From positions 1 through 51,935 of the forward strand of contig CAZHST010000024.1 in NCBI GenBank assembly GCA_964535215.1: a stretch of DNA of 51,935 bases. The letters run 5' to 3'. The translations under genes and the position numbers were made by a program. The notes beneath the pieces are model-generated. The model worked only from the letters and a program-made list of their open reading frames with translations, was not told where the DNA came from and did not search any database. This document shows positions 28,291 through 35,931 of this stretch, in pieces (positions within the stretch are counted from its first letter, which is position 1; every line of letters starts with the position of its first letter). Origin of the DNA: JACQHM01 sp964535215 (lineage in GTDB: Bacteria > Methylomirabilota > Methylomirabilia > Methylomirabilales > JACQHM01).

Positions 28291-29664
28291 ATGGCCAGGA
28301 AGCGGAACAAGGAGATGAGCTTTGAGGAGTACTGCCGTACGGTCTTCGATCCGAAGAGGGTCTTCGAAAAGCCGGAGGCCTTGAGCGGTTATGTCGTCCT
28401 CTCCTGCACCCAGTACATCCTGGGCCCCTCCTGTGCCAATTACTTTGCGGAACTGGGGGCGACGACGATCAAGATCGAGCTCCCCCGTCGGGGGGAGCCG
28501 ATGCGCCACACGACCCCTTACAACGAACCCCTCCTCTATCCCCTTTCCAAGTGGTTGCCGAACAAAGGGACCGGCTTGGGATTCTTCGGGGCGAACCACA
28601 ACGAGTACTTCATCTCCGTGGACTTCCACAAGCCGGAGGGCCAAGAGATCGTCAAGATGCTGGCGGCAAAGGCTGACATCATGGTCGAAAACTACCGGCC
28701 TGGGACCTTCGAGCGCTGGGGGATTGGCTACCGACAGCTCTCCCAGATTAACCCGAGGCTCATCTATATCTGGCTTGGAGGCTTTGGCGGCTGGGGCCCG
28801 GGGCGGGTCCGGGCCTCCTACGATATCCTGGGACAGGCCCAAGGGGGGACCTTCTCCATCACGGGCTTTCCCGGCCCGAACTCGGGCCATCCCGTGATCG
28901 GCCTCCCCTCGAAGCATACGATCTGGCTGGCCGACTACTGGGGGGGGATGATGGGCTGCTTCGCCGGGCTGGCCGCCCTCTGGTGGCGGGACAACGTCTC
29001 GGGCCTTGGGACCTTCATCGAGTACTCCCAGGTCCATGGGGCGACAAGGCACCTGGACTACACCCTCCCTCTCTACGGGCGCTTCGGGATCGTCCGGCAG
29101 CGCTGGGGGAACTGGGACACGGAGTTCTGTGTCCACGGGATCATTAAGTGTGGCAAGTCCTCCTATCCGAAGTCAAGGAACCCCCAGGAGCAGGAGGAGG
29201 GCTACATCCTGATCACGGCCTACGAGGATAAAGACTTCGCCAAACTCTGCCGGGTGACGGGCTTGAAGGATCTGGCCAAGAAATACCCGACCCATGACGA
29301 ACGGTTGAAGCCTGAGGCCCAAAGCGAGATCTACGCGAAGCTGGAAGCCTGGGCAAGGGACAAGACAAAGGAGGAGGTGGCCAGGATCCTGGACAGGAAC
29401 GGGATCCTGAACCAGCCCGTCTGGATGAGCAAGGAGGTGGCCAGCCAGGAGCACTACTTCCAGCGAGGGGAGCTCCACTGGATGGACGATCCGACCTTCG
29501 GCGAGGTCTTGAGCCAGGGACCGGCCTACCACCTCTCCGACACCCCCCCGAGGCACAAATGGGCCTTCAAACCGGTGGGGGCCGACAACGAGTATATCCT
29601 CACCAGGTTCTGCGGCTTCTCGAAGAAGGAGATCGAGGAGCTGGAGCGGGCCGAGGTCATCTAG
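28291..29664 (+). CDS. Family III (CaiB/BaiF) CoA-transferase subunit B
   Basis: 457 residues. GYVVLSCTQYILGPSCANYFAELGATTIKIELP starts the CoA-binding fold, VENYRPGTFERWGIGYRQLSQINPRLIYI is the family core, and D in TIWLADYWGG is the likely catalytic aspartate that forms the acyl anhydride. GAGAGGAGGAG precedes the ATG at 28291; the open frame upstream is non-coding. It is clearly related to, but different from, the interrupted upstream gene, as in heteromeric BbsEF of anaerobic toluene breakdown. The expected reaction is CoA transfer between succinyl-CoA or another donor and a carboxylic acid; the substrate is unknown. Confidence 0.9.
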   Translation: MARKRNKEMSFEEYCRTVFDPKRVFEKPEALSGYVVLSCTQYILGPSCANYFAELGATTIKIELPRRGEPMRHTTPYNEPLLYPLSKWLPNKGTGLGFFGANHNEYFISVDFHKPEGQEIVKMLAAKADIMVENYRPGTFERWGIGYRQLSQINPRLIYIWLGGFGGWGPGRVRASYDILGQAQGGTFSITGFPGPNSGHPVIGLPSKHTIWLADYWGGMMGCFAGLAALWWRDNVSGLGTFIEYSQVHGATRHLDYTLPLYGRFGIVRQRWGNWDTEFCVHGIIKCGKSSYPKSRNPQEQEEGYILITAYEDKDFAKLCRVTGLKDLAKKYPTHDERLKPEAQSEIYAKLEAWARDKTKEEVARILDRNGILNQPVWMSKEVASQEHYFQRGELHWMDDPTFGEVLSQGPAYHLSDTPPRHKWAFKPVGADNEYILTRFCGFSKKEIEELERAEVI

Positions 29665-29690
29665 CCGTCAGTGGTCAGCCATCAGCAGAA
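29663..29690 (+). repeat. Heptad repeat after the second CoA-transferase gene
   Basis: Four 7-base units, AGCCGTC, AGTGGTC, AGCCATC and AGCAGAA, start within the stop codon of the preceding gene. The first and third words match those after purF. Confidence 0.6.
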
Positions 29691-29717
29691 AGATTTAAGT
29701 GACCAGGAGGATCCCTG

Positions 29718-30140
29718 ATGCCGGTCTCCTATACGCATTGTTCCCTCATCCTGGAGTGTCCAGCCTGTGAGTGCATCAACTACCTGGACCCCTTCAGCTT
29801 CTGGTACTTCAAAGGAAAGGTCAAATGTGCGAAGTGCGACGCCGTTTGGTTCCTGGAGATCGAGAACGGGCAGCGCCTCCGGGGGCCTGAGAAGGCCGAA
29901 CCTCCCCATGACAAGCTCCCCGGCTTCGCCCAGACAAAAGACTATCAGGAGACCTTCTACGGTCCGGGGAAGACGGCCCTCGCCCCCCAGGCCCGGCCCG
30001 ACTTCCAGGGGCGGCCGATTCCCATCTACAGGAACATCAAGGGGAATCCGGTCAGCGGCGGGCCGCTAAAGCCTGAGGACATTGACTGGCGGACGAGCAG
30101 GCCCAAGTTTATCCTGGAGGGGAAACCCTACCCAGGTTAA
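29718..30140 (+). CDS. Hypothetical zinc-ribbon protein of the CoA-transferase cluster
   Basis: A 140-residue soluble protein. Cysteines C14/C17 (ECPACEC) and C37/C40 (CAKC) make a CxxC...CxxC zinc ribbon around an aromatic hairpin (LDPFSFWYFKGKVK). The C-terminal 90 residues are Pro- and Gly-rich with no recognised domain. CAGGAGG lies before the ATG at 29718. It does not look like the DUF35/BbsA type of zinc protein. The genomic neighbours are CoA-transferases and an acyl-CoA ligase, so a structural or accessory role in that pathway is an inference. I do not recognise the family. Confidence 0.75.
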   Translation: MPVSYTHCSLILECPACECINYLDPFSFWYFKGKVKCAKCDAVWFLEIENGQRLRGPEKAEPPHDKLPGFAQTKDYQETFYGPGKTALAPQARPDFQGRPIPIYRNIKGNPVSGGPLKPEDIDWRTSRPKFILEGKPYPG

Positions 30141-30200
30141 AAGGTCGGGTGTGGGACGGCCTGTGAAGGTGGCTTTGAGAGGTGTTCAAGGAGAAGGAGG

Positions 30201-30809
30201 ATGGCTGAACTCACCTTGTGCGAACGGTGCCAGCATTTTGAGCCGGCCCTGGACCCTTTCATCCAGAAGGCCTATATAGGCTATTGCTTGAAGATCGAGT
30301 GGCCCTTCGCGAGGATCATTCCAGCAGGCGGGGTGCCGGTCTCTTGTGACTTCTTCGAGCAGGCGGAGCGGGTCAAGGCGGTCGAACGGGTCGCCCCCGT
30401 GGAGGTTGTCGCCGCTGTTGCGGCCGCAGGGATCGGGAGGGTAGAGTTTTACTATTCGACCCAAGATACTCCCTCTCCCCAGTACTTCTGCAATATCCAG
30501 AAGGCGTTGGAACTCTGCAGGCAGCTTCAGGAGAGGGGAATCGAGGTGAAGGTCACCGACATGGCGGAGTTCACCGGAGATCTCTTTCCCATCTACAATG
30601 CGGCTGTCACCGGTCCCTCATCGGCCAAGCGGTCGGTCTTCGGGACCAAGGGGGCCCTCGAGGCAGAGTTTGGCACAACGGTCCCGGCCCTGTTAGTCTA
30701 TAGCCATGCGACCGATCGCTCCCCCGCGGAGGTCTTCCCGAGGATGGATCGGGAGCTGAACCGTCTGGTGGGGGTGGAGGAGGCGTTAGAGAAACTTCTC
30801 GCGGGGTGA
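30201..30809 (+). CDS. Hypothetical protein with N-terminal cysteine cluster and possible thioredoxin-like domain
   Basis: 202 residues. C7, C10, C29 and C49 form a likely metal site at the N-terminus (LCERC, GYC, VSC). After a linker, the remainder alternates strands and helices; TTVPALLVY has the look of the cis-proline strand of thioredoxin-like folds, but no CxxC active site is present. AAGGAGAAGGAGG precedes the ATG. Its stop overlaps the acyl-CoA ligase start region (TGA at 30807, ATG at 30812), so the two are coupled. The family is unknown to me, and only its association with the pathway is supported. Confidence 0.75.
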   Translation: MAELTLCERCQHFEPALDPFIQKAYIGYCLKIEWPFARIIPAGGVPVSCDFFEQAERVKAVERVAPVEVVAAVAAAGIGRVEFYYSTQDTPSPQYFCNIQKALELCRQLQERGIEVKVTDMAEFTGDLFPIYNAAVTGPSSAKRSVFGTKGALEAEFGTTVPALLVYSHATDRSPAEVFPRMDRELNRLVGVEEALEKLLAG

Positions 30810-30811
30810 GC

Positions 30812-32461
30812 ATGGGACGAATACCGGAAGCGTACCTCCCGCCAAAGGAGCTTTGGCCTACCAGGATCTACACCCTCCCCGAGTTTCAAACGTACCCCCA
30901 GAGGCTGAACAGCACCGAAGAGCTCCTCGACAAGGCGGTAGCACGAGGCTGGGGCGACCGGGTCGCCATCTACTACGAGGACCAGACGATCACCTACCGG
31001 GCCCTCCAGCGTCAGGTCAACCGTCTCGGGAGCCGCTTGAAGGCCTTGGGGATCGAGGAGGCTGATCGGGTGGCCATCCGATCCTTGAACATCCCCCAGG
31101 CCATCGTGGCGAATTTCGCCATCATCAAGATCGGGGCCATCTCCCTCCCGATCTCCGCCCTCTTTTCCAGGGTGGAGATCGCCCACGTCTTGAACAACGC
31201 CGAGGCGAGAGCCCTCTTCGTCATGGCTCCCCTGCTGGAGGAGGTGGAGAAGGCCAGGGGGGAGCTTCGGACGATCCAGCACATCATCGTCATCGGGGGA
31301 AAGAGGGAGGAGATCAAGCAGAAAGGGTATCTCTCCTATGATGAGTTGATCGAGGAGGGGGATGATGAGCTGGAGCCGGTCCGGCGGGACCGGCTGGATG
31401 TCTCTGTCCTCCTGTACACTTCAGGGACGACGGGGCCCCCTAAAGGGACGGTCCACTTCATGGAAGAGGCCCTGATCGTCCCCGACACCTTCGGGAGATA
31501 CGGGTGGAGGGTCGAGGAGGACGACGTCATCGGTGGCCCGGCCCCTTTGGCCATGGCCGCCGGGTACTCGACGGTGGCCGTCATCCCTTACCGCTTCGGG
31601 GCCGCGGCCTCGTTGATCCCCCGCTTCACCCCCGAAGGGATGTTCGAGACGATCCAGAAGCACCGGATCACGATCCTCTCGGCCCTCCCAACAGCCTACC
31701 GGAAGATGCTGTTGGTCCCCGACGCCGAGAAGCGGTATGACCTTAGTTCTTTAAAGGTTTGCACCGGGGGAGGTGAGTCCCTGACGGCCAAGACCTACCA
31801 TGACTGGAAGGCGAGGTTCGGGATGGAGATCTACGAGGGGCTGGGGACGACGGAGATGATGTATGTCTTCATCTCCTCGGCCTACACGAGGAACGTGAAG
31901 CCGGGGGCCATTGGAACGGCTATCCCGGGGTATGAGCTGAAGGTGGTGGACGAGGGGGGGAGGGACTGTCCACCGGGCGAGGTGGGGATGCTCCTGGCCC
32001 GGGGGCCCACAGGAACCCTTTACTGGCGGGACCCCGAGAAGCAGCGATCGGCCATTTGGGACGGCTGGTGCCGGATCGGGGACATGGTCAGCATGGACGA
32101 GGAGGGCTACATTTGGTTCCTGGCCCGGGAGGATGACTTGATCAAGAGCTCCGGCTACCGGATCGGGCCGGAGGAGATCGAGGACGTTTTGATCAAGCAC
32201 CCAGCCGTCGCCGATGCGGGGGTCATCGGCGTCCCCGATCCGGTCCGGGGGCAGAACACGAAGGCCTTCGTCGTCTTGAAGGAGGGCTATGAACCTTCGG
32301 AGGCGATGAAAGGGGAGCTGTTAGCCTTCTGCCGGGAGCGGCTCGCCGTCTACAAGCTTCCCCGGGAGGTCGAGTTCATCAAGGAGCTTCCCCGGACGAT
32401 GACAGGGAAGCTCCTCCGAAGAATCCTACGGGAGCGGGAGGAGAAGAAGGCATCGGGCTAA
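30812..32461 (+). CDS. Acyl-CoA synthetase (AMP-forming), benzoate/2-aminobenzoate-CoA ligase-like
   Basis: A 549-residue adenylating enzyme that activates a carboxylic acid with ATP and CoA. Visible motifs are the P-loop YTSGTTGPPKGTVH, the A5 motif GLGTTEMM, the hinge region FLAREDDLIKSSGYRIGPEEIED, and the catalytic lysine in PRTMTGKLLRR near the C-terminus. The overall pattern, with LYWRDPEKQRSAIWDGW, resembles aromatic acid-CoA ligases more than fatty acid ligases. The ATG at 30812 is preferred over the GTG at 30806. It is the last gene before a strong terminator, and it releases pyrophosphate that hppA could use. Confidence 0.9.
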   Translation: MGRIPEAYLPPKELWPTRIYTLPEFQTYPQRLNSTEELLDKAVARGWGDRVAIYYEDQTITYRALQRQVNRLGSRLKALGIEEADRVAIRSLNIPQAIVANFAIIKIGAISLPISALFSRVEIAHVLNNAEARALFVMAPLLEEVEKARGELRTIQHIIVIGGKREEIKQKGYLSYDELIEEGDDELEPVRRDRLDVSVLLYTSGTTGPPKGTVHFMEEALIVPDTFGRYGWRVEEDDVIGGPAPLAMAAGYSTVAVIPYRFGAAASLIPRFTPEGMFETIQKHRITILSALPTAYRKMLLVPDAEKRYDLSSLKVCTGGGESLTAKTYHDWKARFGMEIYEGLGTTEMMYVFISSAYTRNVKPGAIGTAIPGYELKVVDEGGRDCPPGEVGMLLARGPTGTLYWRDPEKQRSAIWDGWCRIGDMVSMDEEGYIWFLAREDDLIKSSGYRIGPEEIEDVLIKHPAVADAGVIGVPDPVRGQNTKAFVVLKEGYEPSEAMKGELLAFCRERLAVYKLPREVEFIKELPRTMTGKLLRRILREREEKKASG

Positions 32462-32483
32462 GCCCTGGGGGTGAAGTTAGGAA

Positions 32484-32512
32484 GGGCCGGGGTGGGGTCC
32501 CCGGCCCTTTTT
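32484..32512 (+). terminator. Rho-independent terminator of the acyl-CoA ligase unit
   Basis: GGGCCGGGG (32484-32492) and CCCCGGCCC (32499-32507) form a perfect 9-bp stem with a TGGGGT loop, followed by TTTTT (32508-32512). It separates the CoA-ligase unit from the U32 unit. Confidence 0.93.
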
Positions 32513-32514
32513 GC

Positions 32515-32543
32515 TTGCGAACGTTTCGTAAACATGCTACGTT
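32515..32543 (+). promoter_or_regulatory. Extended -10 promoter for the U32 operon
   Basis: TTGCGA (32515-32520) is 17 bases from TACGTT (32538-32543), and TGC directly before it makes an extended -10. The same TGnTACGTT appears before htrA. The region is AT-rich and lies immediately after a terminator and 28 bases before the first U32 gene. Confidence 0.55.
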
Positions 32544-32570
32544 TAATTTTCTAAGCTGTGGAGAACGAGG

Positions 32571-33485
32571 ATGGAAGAAGAGGGAAGGACACCTGTCCTG
32601 TTGGCGCCGGCGGGAAGCCTCGAGGCGGCCGAAGCGGCGTTGGCCGCCGGGGCCGATGCCCTCTATGTGGGCCTCAAGGGCTGGAGCCGGGGAGGATACC
32701 GGGGGGAGCTGACCAGGGAAGAACTGAAGGCCTGCCTGGAAGAGGCCCACCGGCTGGGGAAGGGGGTCCGTCTCGCAGCGAACATCATCCCGAGGCCCGA
32801 AGAGCGCGCTCGGCTCTTAGAACAGCTCGTGGAGCTTGTGGCGTGGGGCCTTAGAGGGATTATCGTCAACGATCCGGGTTTCTTGCGGGAGGTGAGGCGG
32901 TGTCTCCCCACCCTCCCTGTCACGGCCAGCATCGGCTGCGGGGCCCTGAACGAGGAGGATGTGGCCTTCTACGAGGACCTGGGGGCCGCCGCCGTCGTCC
33001 TCCCCGGCATCCTGGAACCCTCGGAGGTTGCCGCCATCAAGGCGAAGGTCTCGATCCAGGTCGAGGTGATGCTCCACATGGTCGAGGAGTTCATCCAGCT
33101 TGGCAAATGCTGGATGCCGAGCTACCTCCACTTCGATCCCACGGAGAAATCCGGGATCGGAACCCGTCTGACGGGGAGCGTGAAGCGGGGCGGGGTCGGG
33201 GCCTGCTTCAAGATCTGCCAGCAGCCGTGGGAGCTCGTTCGCGATGGCCGACCGGTGGATCGCCGTTTTTTCCCGAGCCGACAGATCAGCCGCTTGGCCG
33301 AGCTTTGTGATTTCCTCGAGGCCGGGGTCGATACCGTAAAGCTCCAGGGCCGGAGCCTTCCCCCCGAGCTCGTCGGGCCCCTTGTCCGCCGGTACCGGCT
33401 GGCGATCGAGGCCTGGGCCAATGGCCAGCGGCCGGAAATCGAGCTGGCAACGCTTCCTTCCACGTGGACCGTGGTGGGACGGTAG
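32571..33485 (+). CDS. U32-family protein A, UbiU-like
   Basis: 304 residues of the peptidase U32 family, a TIM-barrel-like fold. It shows LLAPAGSLEAAEAALAAGADALYVGLKGWSR at the start, the SIGCGALNEEDV segment, and the U32 signature region LHMVEEFIQLGKCWMPSYLHF. Cysteines C180, C212, C216 and C246 could hold an iron-sulfur cluster, as in UbiU, although the first UbiU cysteine is replaced by Glu173. GGAGAACGAGG precedes the ATG at 32571. Family members hydroxylate substrates without oxygen or modify RNA; few are true proteases. The gene abuts the next U32 gene with no gap. Confidence 0.85.
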   Translation: MEEEGRTPVLLAPAGSLEAAEAALAAGADALYVGLKGWSRGGYRGELTREELKACLEEAHRLGKGVRLAANIIPRPEERARLLEQLVELVAWGLRGIIVNDPGFLREVRRCLPTLPVTASIGCGALNEEDVAFYEDLGAAAVVLPGILEPSEVAAIKAKVSIQVEVMLHMVEEFIQLGKCWMPSYLHFDPTEKSGIGTRLTGSVKRGGVGACFKICQQPWELVRDGRPVDRRFFPSRQISRLAELCDFLEAGVDTVKLQGRSLPPELVGPLVRRYRLAIEAWANGQRPEIELATLPSTWTVVGR

Positions 33486-34442
33486 ATGAACGGCTTCGAG
33501 CTGAACACGACGATCTCGAATCTGAAGGACCTGCAGGCATCAGACCTTTCCCCTTACGATGCCGTGTATCTGGGGAACATCTACTGCCGGTTGTACGAGG
33601 AAAACTTCTTGGAGCGGCTCGATGATCTTAAGGAGGGGATCGCCCGGGTGAAGGACTTGGGCAAAAAAGCCTACGTCACCTCCTATGCGGCCCCCCGGAA
33701 CGATTTCCTGCCCAAGATCCGAAAGATGTTGGCTGTGGCCGCCTCGTGGGGGGCCGATGCCATCGAGGTGCACAACCTCGGGGTCCTCCACATCGTCCAC
33801 GAGGAGTTCCCCGAGCTGGCCGTGCACATCGGCGGCTTTGCCAATGTCTACACCGACGCCGGGGCTCAAGTGTTGAAGGAGTTCGGGGCCCGGCGGATCA
33901 CGCCCAACTACGAGCTGAGCCTCGAAGAGATCAACCACCTGACCCGGGCCGTCAATCTCCCGGCTGAGCTCCTCCTCCACGGGAAGATGCCGCTCGGGAT
34001 TTCAGACTACTGTTTCCTTTTGGAGTACGAGGAGCGATGGGGGATCAGGTGTCCCACCCTTTGCCAGATGGACCTGTTCCTGAAGCAGGGGGAGTGGGCC
34101 ATGCGGTCGGCAGGGAAAGGCATCATGAGCGGGAAGGATGTCTGCATGCTGGAGCATCTGCCGACCCTCCTCGCTTCAGGCCATCGGATCTTTCGGATCG
34201 AGGCGGCCTACGAAACCCCGGTCTACCGCGCGGAAATCGCCAAGGTGTACCGGGAGGCCTTAGGGCGTCTCTTGTCCGGGGAACCCGGTAGGGTGGAGGA
34301 GAGGTGGTGGGAGGTCATCCGGCGGCATGCTCGGGTTGGCCTCTGTAACGGCTTCTATTTCGGGAAGACAGGCATGGACTATCTGCCGGCCAGCCCTGAG
34401 GCGGTGGCCTCCCTGCTCAAACGGCCGGCACCTTGGGACTAG
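33486..34442 (+). CDS. U32-family protein B, UbiV-like
   Basis: 318 residues. The cysteine pattern is that of UbiV: C34 in YLGNIYCRLYEE and then C176, C189 and C193 spaced CX12CX3C. In E. coli UbiV these positions ligate a [4Fe-4S] cluster. LLHGKMPLGISDYC matches the region before the second ligand. UbiU and UbiV form a heterodimer needed for O2-independent ubiquinone hydroxylation, so this protein likely pairs with one or both neighbouring U32 proteins. The ATG follows the previous stop directly (TAG-ATG). Substrate is unknown; no other ubi genes are in the window. Confidence 0.85.
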   Translation: MNGFELNTTISNLKDLQASDLSPYDAVYLGNIYCRLYEENFLERLDDLKEGIARVKDLGKKAYVTSYAAPRNDFLPKIRKMLAVAASWGADAIEVHNLGVLHIVHEEFPELAVHIGGFANVYTDAGAQVLKEFGARRITPNYELSLEEINHLTRAVNLPAELLLHGKMPLGISDYCFLLEYEERWGIRCPTLCQMDLFLKQGEWAMRSAGKGIMSGKDVCMLEHLPTLLASGHRIFRIEAAYETPVYRAEIAKVYREALGRLLSGEPGRVEERWWEVIRRHARVGLCNGFYFGKTGMDYLPASPEAVASLLKRPAPWD

Positions 34443-34459
34443 CGGGGGAGAGGGAAGCG

Positions 34460-35437
34460 ATGGTGGAGCTGCTGGCGCCAGGGGGAAACCTCCCGATGGT
34501 GGAGGCGGCCGTTAAGAATGGCGCGAATGCCATTTATGTCGGGCCACGGGGGTGGAGCCGCCGGCGCGATAGGTATGAGCTGTCGGATGCAGAAGTCCGG
34601 GAGGCGATCCAGATTGCCCATCAGGGCGGAGCGAAGCTTCGGGTCGCCATCAACACCAACATGCAGTCCCTGGAGATCCCGGAACTTCTCCGGAAGGTGG
34701 AGCGGTATGTCGCCTGGGGGGCCGATGGTGCCATCATGACAGACATCGGTGCCATCGCTTTAGTTCATCGGTTCTTCCCCGATCTCGCCATCCATGCGAG
34801 CATCGGGGCGAACATCCTGAACGACGAGGATGTGAGGTTCTACCGGACCCTCGGCGTCACCCAGGTGGTGGCCGACACCAAGCTGACCCTGCAAGAGCTT
34901 TGCTCTCGTAAGGAGCGTCTCGATGTCGGGATCGAGGTCCTGATCCATGCCAACAAATGCTATACCTACCTGGGCAAGTGCTGGATGTCGCCGTACCACA
35001 GCCTGGAGCGGACCGTTGACCCTTTCGGCAAGGACCTCTTCAAGGGGAGCCCGAACCGGGGGGGGCTGGATTACCGGGTCTGCTTGGAGGCCTGGGAGCT
35101 GTATCGCGGCGAGGATCTCCTGGAGAAGCGGGTGGCCCTGAAGAACGATGCGTTCTTCCTGTTGGAGGATATCCCCCAGCTGATTGACCTGGGGGTCCGC
35201 TGCCTGAAGATCCAGGGCCGGGAATACACGGTGTCATTGATTGCGGAGATTGTCCGATTCTACCGGGACCTGATCGACGCCTACCTCTTGCATCCCAAGG
35301 GTGTACCTTTCGACCTGGCCCCCTGGCACGCCCGCCTCGCCTCCCTCCAGGCCAGGCGGGATGAACAGCGGACCCAGGGGACCCTTGCCCTCCTTGCCGA
35401 GGCCCGTCAGAGGTCCGTAAAGGTCGTTCAGCCGTAG
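34460..35437 (+). CDS. U32-family protein C, UbiU-like
   Basis: 325 residues, a paralogue of U32 protein A, with LLAPGGNLPMVEAAVKNGANAIYVGPRGWSR. It keeps the intact U32 signature HANKCYTYLGKCWMS with C167 and C174 in UbiU-like CX6C spacing, plus C208 (RVCLEAW) and C248 (VRCLKIQGRE). The late GVRCLKIQGREY block is shared with other U32 enzymes. GGGGGAGAGGGA precedes the ATG at 34460; nine upstream codons in frame overlap the previous gene and are rejected. A second UbiU-type partner beside one UbiV-type is unusual. Confidence 0.85.
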   Translation: MVELLAPGGNLPMVEAAVKNGANAIYVGPRGWSRRRDRYELSDAEVREAIQIAHQGGAKLRVAINTNMQSLEIPELLRKVERYVAWGADGAIMTDIGAIALVHRFFPDLAIHASIGANILNDEDVRFYRTLGVTQVVADTKLTLQELCSRKERLDVGIEVLIHANKCYTYLGKCWMSPYHSLERTVDPFGKDLFKGSPNRGGLDYRVCLEAWELYRGEDLLEKRVALKNDAFFLLEDIPQLIDLGVRCLKIQGREYTVSLIAEIVRFYRDLIDAYLLHPKGVPFDLAPWHARLASLQARRDEQRTQGTLALLAEARQRSVKVVQP

Positions 35438-35457
35438 CCAGGTCAGCGAGGGACGGG

Positions 35458-35883
35458 ATGCATGATCCACGGGACATCGCCAAGGCCTTCCTCATCGAGG
35501 GGGAGGTGGACTACAAGATTGCCAAGCTCCTCTCCGGGAGCGACTTTCACAGCCGGACGATTTACTTTGCCCAACAGGCGGTGGAGAAGTTGGTCAAGGC
35601 CTGCCTGGCCCTGAAGGGGATCTTCACGACAGACCATAATCTCGCTTCCCTCTTTAAGGCGGTCTACGGCGAGACCTTTGCCGACGCCGAGGCGTTGACG
35701 CGGGCCATCGACGCCCTGGAGCGACACGGGGCTCGGGTCCGCTTCCCCCTCTTCAACCGCCCGGACCTTCCCATCTGGATCCCCTCGAAAGGTTATACGG
35801 AGGAAGATGCCACCCGGGCTTTGAAGAGCTGTGAGTTCGTCTTCAGGACCCTTAAGGCGTACCTGGACCATGAGCTTCCGTGA
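35458..35883 (+). CDS. HEPN-domain protein
   Basis: 141 residues. YFAQQAVEKLVKACLALKG followed by DHNLASLF is the usual core of HEPN domains, helical proteins that often act as RNases or nucleotide-binding partners. The common RX4-6H catalytic motif is not clearly present: the last helix has RTLKAYLDH with seven residues between Arg and His. The usual minimal nucleotidyltransferase antitoxin partner is missing. The gene sits 20 bases after the third U32 gene and 48 bases before the aldehyde dehydrogenase, on one transcript. A toxin-antitoxin role is therefore doubtful. Confidence 0.8.
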   Translation: MHDPRDIAKAFLIEGEVDYKIAKLLSGSDFHSRTIYFAQQAVEKLVKACLALKGIFTTDHNLASLFKAVYGETFADAEALTRAIDALERHGARVRFPLFNRPDLPIWIPSKGYTEEDATRALKSCEFVFRTLKAYLDHELP

Positions 35884-35931
35884 CGGGACCTTCAAAGATC
35901 ACCTAGCGGAGAACGTGGGGAGGGATGCGCT

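Noticed and set aside
32571..35437. U32 genes as secreted collagenase-type proteases
   Set aside because: None has a signal peptide, and the cysteine spacing fits iron-sulfur UbiU/UbiV-type enzymes better.
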